The notes beneath the pieces were generated by a model. The model was not told where the DNA came from, did no database searches, and was given only the letters and a program-made list of their open reading frames with translations. From Candidatus Cloacimonas sp. SDB (lineage in GTDB: Bacteria; Cloacimonadota; Cloacimonadia; Cloacimonadales; TCS61), in assembly GCA_001412425.1 (NCBI GenBank), contig LKUH01000046.1:1-5458 (forward strand): a stretch of 5,458 bases of DNA. The letters run 5' to 3'. Made by a program: the position numbers and the translations under genes. Shown here piece by piece: positions 3,001 through 5,458 of the stretch; position 1 is the stretch's first letter; each line of letters begins with the position of its first letter.

Positions 3001-5458
3001 GTAGATCTCTTCAGCGGGGATACTGCCAAGATTGGATATGGAAAAACTGATCTGTCCGGTTTCACCGGGCTCGATGATGTTATTGCCGGAATCGAATACT
3101 TCATAACTGAGGGGGGTCAATATCACGCCCGCTATCTGCAGGGGAATTATATCATGCCACTGATTCCTGTCCTGGTCCGAAATGATCAGATCAAGCAGAA
3201 ATGTACTTCCGCCTATGGCAGTTTCAGAAATATGAAGATCAAAAGCATCGGGAGAAGCAGCAGACATGCCGGCAGCTATATCTCCATATTCCACGAAATT
3301 ATCGTTTAAAACGATCAATTCACTGTTGGAATAAAGTGTTGCAGAAATTCCTGATAGATCAGAATATCCTGAGTTTTCCAGCAGGATAGCGAGTTCTATG
3401 TCTTCTCCCGGATTGATTAAACCATCTCCGTTACCGGAGGAAGAACCTGAATTGTCGTCATCAATAATTATCTCACTTACATTTACAAATTGCTGCTGCT
3501 GAATAATGTTAATAGTTCCCAAATGAGGAATATAATTGTGTTTGGTAACAGTTAAGTTTATCTCACCGGTTTCACCCGCATTAAGGGGAAGCAGAATATT
3601 ACCGGAATAATCTGTTAATCCGGTCTCAAAAATTTCGTCATCTCCTTTTAATATTGTTACGCGGGCATTATTCAGAGGTTCCTCAAATTCATTTTCAACT
3701 GTCACTTCCAGGAAGTTTGAACCAAGCGCTATTTCAGTTTCACAGATAACGTTAAGATCCTGGGGCACAGCAGTCCATAACTCTAATCCGGGATCTCCCA
3801 TCAGATTATTCCAGTAGGAAAAATAGAGGACCTGATCGTTGGGATTATCTGGATAGTTCAAGTACATATTAAGTTTACCTCGATTCAAAGCACCACCCAT
3901 ATGATGGATTGAATCGGCAAATAAACCGTAGAAGATTCCGGCATCCATGCAGTTGTTAAAACAGGTATGTGTCTGTCCGGTTGCTGTGGAAACAGCTGCT
4001 ATGGCACCTTTGGGAAGTGAAGGCGAGCCGGCTTTTAGAAAAGCTTCACTAATACAATCGTAGGTTCCTTCAAAATTACCTGTATTACAGGTTAAGGAAA
4101 CAGCTACAGGCAGCATGAAACCATTATTGAGATTGTTGATATGACTTACAGTCCAGCCGCTCATTCCGGCAAATCCCCTATAATTGAAATAACTTACACC
4201 TGCGTTTAAATTTGTGGTCATTTGAGAAGAATAGGATCCCGAATAAACTTCCGTACAGGTAATATTTTCAGCAAAATGACCGATCATATCACCGATGTGC
4301 CGTTTTGTGTCGATAACGGATGGTCCGGAATCATTTGGATCTCCCACCAGTAAAGCGCTATCATACCAGCTGGTAAAGTCCGCAAAAGGTGTTTTTTCAT
4401 AATTGAAGATTTTATTTAAAATGGTCTGAAATTCAAATATTGAGTTGAAGGATAATCTACCCAGGAAAATATCGGAGAGTATATCATCACCTGCCAGCAT
4501 TGTATAAAAATGGTCTCCTTCACCACCGTTTATACTTCCGGTTGGAATATTGAAGGATCCCCCCGCATCACCGACCAGGCAGACAAATTCAGGAGGATTT
4601 TCCCAATTTTCATAAGCGTTGGAAATAAAATTCCGGATCTGATAGGAAGTTGAACCTGTTTCAGCGGTGTTCACAGCATTTACAATAAAGCCCTTTTGAT
4701 GCTTCCAATCTACAAGATCCTGCAGATATTGTTCTACCTGGGTACTGTTGGGATAAATAAATAAATAACTGGGATCCTGGTATTCCTCATTTCTGTTTCT
4801 AACTTCTTCATAATTAAGGATCACAGATTTATATAATGGTTCAAAAGCCGGGGATTTTTTTTGTGTTGAAGTTATCTCATTTATTCCCGGAAAGGTATTG
4901 GACTCGATTACTATTCTGGCATTTTTGATGATGTGCATTTCTCTGGTCAGTGGATCATAGCGGAAAGGATTAATCGTCAGGCTTACTATTCTCAGATCTC
5001 TCAAGATTACAGGTTCACCAATCACTACCTGCTGGATCGGGAAGATACTTCCCTCAGTGTAAAATTGGTTATCGATCAAGAAATCAAAAGAATCTCTAGT
5101 GCTTTCATTCTGCAGCGGTTGTCTGGGAAATATTTCCAGATCAGAAATAATCTGTTCCTCGCTATCTGTTATTCTAAAGTTAATGCTTCCAGTCTCCGGT
5201 ATGGCTATCAGACTGGTAAAACGGGGCAGGTCGGGTTTACCAGGTTGTGCGAATTCACTGCTTCCCGGACAGATTATTTTTGTATAAGTTGTATTTTGCT
5301 CGCTTACATTTAACAGTTCAAAATCACTTAGTTCAAAGGTTATGTCAGTTTCATAAAGGTTTGAACTGTTGACCTGAAAAGTGGTAATCTTACTGTATTG
5401 ATTCTCGAGAGTGAATAAAATTCCCAAAAAAAAGATCAGATAAAATGTTATTAATTTT
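46..5458 (-). CDS. Gingipain-like (C25 family) multidomain secreted protein with type IX-type C-terminal sorting domain, 5' end outside window
   Basis: One uninterrupted minus-strand frame ends with TAG at 46-48 and runs off the right edge with at least 1,803 residues. Domains in order are signal peptide, C25 propeptide, C25 caspase-like domain, Ig-like domain, two PGE-type Ig repeats, nidogen-like domain, two more PGE repeats, cleaved-adhesin-like jelly roll, carboxypeptidase-regulatory-like domain, FnIII and sorting domain. Known gingipains of Porphyromonas are cell-surface or secreted cysteine proteases with adhesin domains, exported by the type IX system. By inference this protein is an outer-surface adhesin/protease-like molecule. 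A TTG at 5425-5427 could be called as the start, but the frame stays open upstream, reads as a good signal peptide, and TTG has no Shine-Dalgarno sequence before it. The catalytic Cys (C447) is kept, but the GHG-motif His is Phe (F419), so peptidase activity is doubtful. No frameshift or internal stop is seen. It could instead be purely an adhesin or cell-surface scaffold. The family call is secure; the function is not. Confidence 0.96.
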   Translation of the reverse strand, partial: KLITFYLIFFLGILFTLENQYSKITTFQVNSSNLYETDITFELSDFELLNVSEQNTTYTKIICPGSSEFAQPGKPDLPRFTSLIAIPETGSINFRITDSEEQIISDLEIFPRQPLQNESTRDSFDFLIDNQFYTEGSIFPIQQVVIGEPVILRDLRIVSLTINPFRYDPLTREMHIIKNARIVIESNTFPGINEITSTQKKSPAFEPLYKSVILNYEEVRNRNEEYQDPSYLFIYPNSTQVEQYLQDLVDWKHQKGFIVNAVNTAETGSTSYQIRNFISNAYENWENPPEFVCLVGDAGGSFNIPTGSINGGEGDHFYTMLAGDDILSDIFLGRLSFNSIFEFQTILNKIFNYEKTPFADFTSWYDSALLVGDPNDSGPSVIDTKRHIGDMIGHFAENITCTEVYSGSYSSQMTTNLNAGVSYFNYRGFAGMSGWTVSHINNLNNGFMLPVAVSLTCNTGNFEGTYDCISEAFLKAGSPSLPKGAIAAVSTATGQTHTCFNNCMDAGIFYGLFADSIHHMGGALNRGKLNMYLNYPDNPNDQVLYFSYWNNLMGDPGLELWTAVPQDLNVICETEIALGSNFLEVTVENEFEEPLNNARVTILKGDDEIFETGLTDYSGNILLPLNAGETGEINLTVTKHNYIPHLGTINIIQQQQFVNVSEIIIDDDNSGSSSGNGDGLINPGEDIELAILLENSGYSDLSGISATLYSNSELIVLNDNFVEYGDIAAGMSAASPDAFDLHISETAIGGSTFLLDLIISDQDRNQWHDIIPLQIAGVILTPLSYEVFDSGNNIIEPGETGQISFSISNLGSIPAEEIYGTLSCDNYHIDILDDQGYFGVILPEEIVSNNTDRFELTVSTHVLAGTQIPLQLQLYNSLGFSQTIFFQLEIGEVTVNDPLGPDTFGYYCYDDEDNSINAPLYNWIEISPALGGPGTEIVMNDYGDMGDVHNIDLPFILRFYDEDYSTASISSNGWICPGFTQNESFMNWSIPGPLGPSPLIAPFWDDLIATSGDVSYYYDQSNHLFIIEWNNLQNQYNYAEETFQVIIYDNVYYPTSNHNNELLFQYKVVNNVDQGQYSGFWFEHGQFATVGLEDHTASVGLEYTFDNSYPTAAKPLENETALRFTGPPIYQDEPYLQIGGLTIVDENENGAIEYGESVDLFISLNNLGNNSANDVSAVLNIEDEYIAVINNTASYQEVPGGGQTQNQTPFSFQVANNSPNGHIVQADLLVTSAENDWELHFTLILQAPQIVYSSQLINDGNNNILDPGETTDVIVSLENIGDAAAYNGLIHISTTDENIMINDNDFEVSLFNPGASLSAIFNVTAADSAEIGHLCEIDWRINCDQDYMEEGEFNIVIALIPVYLEEHFELFPPTGWSTSPNSNWSQGSWNQAGGTAPEAQFDWYPQNTGDQRLISLPVSTLGSFSLELEFKHSVSHFSGNYDLHIQTSSDGVNWTNAHTFPAGNISPTTENITLSTADVGTEDFQFAFCFSGNSYNINNWWIDDVILTNTESSPFGYLAGNVTLTGGSGALDQVAITAGDFTIHPDNEGEYTLPLPAGIYDVHAQLAGYGTIYEYNVVIEQLLISTLNFDLQYLTPPSDLQAEVIENDVNLAWEISQFLPEQKIESTKVTQVSKNTNDDRTRDLTGFNIYRDEEIIYEIVDPEELYYIDRQLPNGEYCYYITALYEEEESEPSNQETVVIDFNQLEENQIPLQTELTGNYPNPFNPSTIISYQLSENCLVKLEIFNLKGQCVKTLINNNTAAGCYDVEWDGTDNNQIPVTSGIYFYKLEAGEIYSVKKMLLLK
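49..312 (-). other. C-terminal type IX secretion (Por/FlgD-like) sorting domain
   Basis: Residues about 1706-1793 contain GNYPNPFNPSTIISYQL (1708-1724), VKLEIFNLKGQCVKTL (1730-1745), DVEWDGTDNNQIPVTSGIYF (1756-1775) and end in YSVKKMLLLK. This is the seven-strand sorting domain found at the C-terminus of type IX cargo proteins, in the NPFNPST form typical of FCB lineages outside the Bacteroidetes proper. In known systems it directs passage through the outer membrane and is cleaved off when the cargo is attached to the surface. It lies exactly at the C-terminus, as expected. Three Cys (1728, 1741, 1754) sit at 13-residue intervals. Confidence 0.92.
355..678 (-). other. Fibronectin type III domain with a charged insertion
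   Basis: Residues about 1584-1691 start with PPSDLQAEVIENDVNLAWE and continue, after an insertion, with LTGFNIYRDEEIIYEI, YYIDRQLPNGEYCYYITALY and a closing strand. This is the FnIII 'p-x-n-L-x-a ... v-x-L-x-W ... l-x-g-Y-n-i-Y-R-d ... d-x-x-l-x-n-G-x-Y-x-Y-x-V-x-A-x' pattern. Between the W-containing B strand and the LTGFNIYR strand lies a polar insertion of about 27 residues (1607-1633) rich in Lys, Thr, Asn and Asp and ending in DDRTRD. It contains five of the few basic residues in this part of the protein. Confidence 0.8.
682..915 (-). other. Carboxypeptidase-regulatory-like beta-sandwich domain
   Basis: Residues about 1505-1582 read FGYLAGNVTLTGGSGALDQV, then ITAGDFTIHPDNEGEYTLPL, PAGIYDVHAQLAGY and a final strand pair. 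The 'G-x-V-x-l-x-G-G-x-g-x-l-x-x-V-x-I ... d-x-x-G-x-Y-x-l-p-l-p-a-G-x-Y-x-v-x-a-x-x-x-G-Y' pattern is that of the carboxypeptidase-regulatory-like family, a transthyretin-like fold common in surface proteins of this group. It links the adhesin-like domain to the FnIII domain and probably acts as a spacer. Confidence 0.75.
928..1371 (-). other. Cleaved-adhesin/MAM-like jelly-roll domain
   Basis: Residues about 1353-1500 begin with EEHFELFPPTGWST and end with NINNWWIDDVILTN. The opening 'E-x-F-E-x-x-x-P-x-GW' and closing 'W-x-I-D-D-V-x-l' are the hallmarks of the cleaved-adhesin family found in the hemagglutinin regions of gingipains RgpA and Kgp, and of related MAM-like jelly rolls. Between them are RLISLPVSTLGSFSLELEFKH (1402-1422, a little over one strand pair) and LHIQTSSDGVNWT (1433-1445), the typical 'v-x-x-S-x-D-G-x-x-W' strand. 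The family binds host or matrix ligands in Porphyromonas; the ligand here is unknown. Confidence 0.75.
1378..2076 (-). repeat. Protein repeats C and D: second pair of PGE-type Ig-like domains
   Basis: Residues about 1118-1238 and 1239-1350 repeat the pattern of A and B. DENENGAIEYGES (1135-1147) is the turn in C, where Tyr replaces the Pro of PGE, and DGNNNILDPGET (1249-1260) is the turn in D. Strands FISLNNLG (1151-1158) and IVSLENIG (1264-1271) follow. The C-to-D signature spacing is 113 residues (1144 to 1257), matching A-to-B. Repeat D holds two Cys (C1325 and C1333), eight residues apart, which could form a disulfide. The region from 1114 to 1329 contains no Lys or Arg at all. Confidence 0.75.
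2077..2784 (-). other. Nidogen-like (NIDO-type) domain inserted between Ig repeats
   Basis: Residues about 882-1117 carry the sequence landmarks of a nidogen-like extracellular domain. These are DLPFILRFYDEDY (942-954), SISSNGWICPG (958-968), SPLIAPFWDDL (987-997), VSYYYD (1004-1009), LFIIEWNNL (1014-1022), ETFQVIIYD (1031-1039), ELLFQYKVV (1051-1059) and ATVGLED (1078-1084). The 'SNG ... APFWDDL ... yYd ... i-eW ... tFQViiyd ... f-Y-v ... vGled' order is the recognisable part. Such domains are generally extracellular interaction modules. The assignment is from remembered pattern, not from a profile search; an unnamed beta-sandwich domain of FCB surface proteins is the alternative. Confidence 0.6.
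2785..3474 (-). repeat. Protein repeats A and B: tandem PGE-type Ig-like (CARDB-like) domains
   Basis: Two tandem beta-sandwich repeats cover residues about 652-767 and 768-881. Each opens with a conserved turn: NGDGLINPGED (666-676) in A and GNNIIEPGET (781-790) in B. The turn is followed by an alternating strand ending in 'N-x-G' (ILLENSG, SFSISNLG) and a closing segment with V/L-rich strands. The Pro of the PGE signature is at residues 673 and 787, a spacing of 114. Repeat A is preceded by an Asp/Ser/Gly-rich linker (DDDNSGSSSGNGDG, residues 656-669) that resembles a calcium-binding loop. Such domains usually act as rigid extracellular spacers or adhesive modules. The nucleotide sequences of A and B have diverged, so this is not a recent duplication. 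Confidence 0.75.
3475..3768 (-). other. Ig-like or carboxypeptidase-regulatory-like domain after the C25 module
   Basis: Residues about 554-651 form a beta-rich domain of about 98 residues directly after the C25 module, the place where gingipains carry an Ig-fold (IgSF) domain. Visible pieces are LEVTVENEFEEPLNNARVTI (573-592), a DYSGNILLPLNAGETGEINL segment (606-625), and VTKHNYIPHLGTI. The 'a-V-t-i ... t-D-x-x-G ... t-V-t-k-h-N-Y' pattern also resembles carboxypeptidase-regulatory-like domains. In gingipains the post-catalytic Ig domain packs against and stabilises the catalytic domain; the same role here is inferred from position. Confidence 0.65.
3769..4773 (-). other. Peptidase C25 (gingipain) caspase-like domain, catalytic Cys present, GHG His replaced by Phe
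   Basis: Residues about 219-553 align by eye, from memory, with gingipain R. DLVDWKHQKGF (237-247) corresponds to DFVDWKNQRGL. GDHFYTMLAGDD...IFLGRLS (304-326) corresponds to SDQVYGQIVGND...VFIGRFS. NYRGFAGMSGW (415-425) corresponds to NYTGHGSETAW, and LTCNTGNF (445-452) to VACVNGDF. LMGDPGLELWTAVP (542-555) closes the domain, like FGDPSLLVRTLVP. C447 therefore sits at the nucleophile position. F419 occupies the position of the catalytic His in an alignment with no gap between the Asn-Tyr and the Trp. H429, four residues after W425, is the nearest His. The fold is confident; whether it cleaves peptides is not. The substrate-specificity residues cannot be assigned by eye. Confidence 0.9.
4783..5358 (-). 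other. C25-type propeptide region (residues about 24-215)
   Basis: The segment starts with a beta-rich stretch (ITFELSDFELLNV) and carries QPGKPDLPRF and SLIAIPETG at residues 61-79. This matches the 'G-x-P-x-LP ... vaiP' pattern common to propeptides of gingipain-like C25 proteins. In gingipains this part keeps the zymogen inactive and is removed by cleavage after Arg. Here the junction with the catalytic module contains R210 and R212 (EVRNRNEEY), which are plausible processing sites by analogy only. The segment lies directly before the catalytic module with no spacer domain. Confidence 0.75.
5407..5457 (-). other. N-terminal signal peptide, partly outside the window
   Basis: Reading upstream of the TTG codon in the same frame gives KLITFYLIFFLGILFTL, a hydrophobic stretch following a Lys, then the polar sequence ENQYSK. 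This is the shape of a Sec signal peptide. The base at 5458 makes the preceding codon end in A, so that codon cannot be ATG. A further Lys (AAA) before it and an ATG just beyond the edge would give a standard MKK-type start, but this is a guess. No lipobox Cys is visible, so signal peptidase I processing is more likely than a lipoprotein. The exact cleavage site cannot be placed confidently. Confidence 0.8.

Noticed and set aside
2173..3309. Long plus-strand open frame (378 codons) opposite the Ig repeats and nidogen-like domain
   Set aside because: It is exactly in codon register with the minus-strand gene, so it is open only because the real gene there uses no TTA, CTA or TCA codons (the complements of the stops). 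Its translation shows no recognisable domain, while the minus strand is clearly coding.
1378..3474. The PGE repeats as a recent DNA-level tandem duplication or recombination hotspot
   Set aside because: The DNA around the four signature turns is clearly divergent; similarity is at the protein level only.
4855..4862. Runs of eight A/T at 63-70, 4855-4862 and 5426-5433 as possible phase-variation or slippage sites
   Set aside because: The frame is intact through all three. Runs of eight are common in a moderately AT-rich genome at Lys-Lys or Phe-Phe codons, and no longer tract or simple repeat is present.
4934..4939. Met164 (first internal ATG-coded Met) as an alternative start
   Set aside because: It would remove the signal peptide and most of the propeptide, both of which are recognisable upstream in the same frame.
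4933..5313. Plus-strand open frame opposite the propeptide region
   Set aside because: In register with the minus-strand gene. The opposite strand carries the conserved propeptide pattern.

Overview
The window holds one very long gene on the minus strand that fills almost all of it. The stop codon TAG lies at 46-48, and the reading frame is still open at the right edge (5458), so the true start codon is outside the window. The product is a large secreted multidomain protein of at least 1,803 residues: a gingipain-like (peptidase family C25) module, a long chain of beta-sandwich domains, and a C-terminal sorting domain of the type IX secretion (Por/FlgD-like) kind. Residue numbers below count the TTG at 5425-5427 as residue 1. 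Residue n ends at position 5430 minus 3n, counted leftwards.

The C-terminal motif NYPNPFNPST, the ending KKMLLLK and the domain mix suggest a member of the FCB superphylum outside the classic Bacteroidetes, such as Cloacimonadota, Marinimicrobia, Ignavibacteria or a KSB1-like lineage. Cloacimonadota is my best guess, from memory of such proteins and not from a search.

Layout from N- to C-terminus (right to left in the window): signal peptide (about 5407 to the edge); C25-type propeptide (4783-5358); C25 caspase-like fold (3769-4773); Ig-like domain (3475-3768); two NGDGxINPGE-type Ig repeats (2785-3474); nidogen-like domain (2077-2784); two more repeats of the same type (1378-2076); cleaved-adhesin/MAM-like jelly roll (928-1371); carboxypeptidase-regulatory-like domain (682-915); fibronectin type III domain with a charged insertion (355-678); sorting domain (49-312). 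A weak stem-loop that could be a terminator follows the stop codon at 2-29.

Three observations stand out. The gingipain catalytic Cys is present (C447), but the His of the family's GHG motif is Phe (F419), so the protease may be inactive or mechanistically altered. The central 983 residues contain only nine Lys or Arg, including stretches of 216 and 191 residues with none, while both ends of the protein have ordinary Lys/Arg content. The four Ig repeats keep a strict 113-114-residue period that is interrupted by exactly one inserted domain. I see no second gene, RNA gene, CRISPR array or mobile element, and no multi-gene system can be inferred from this window.
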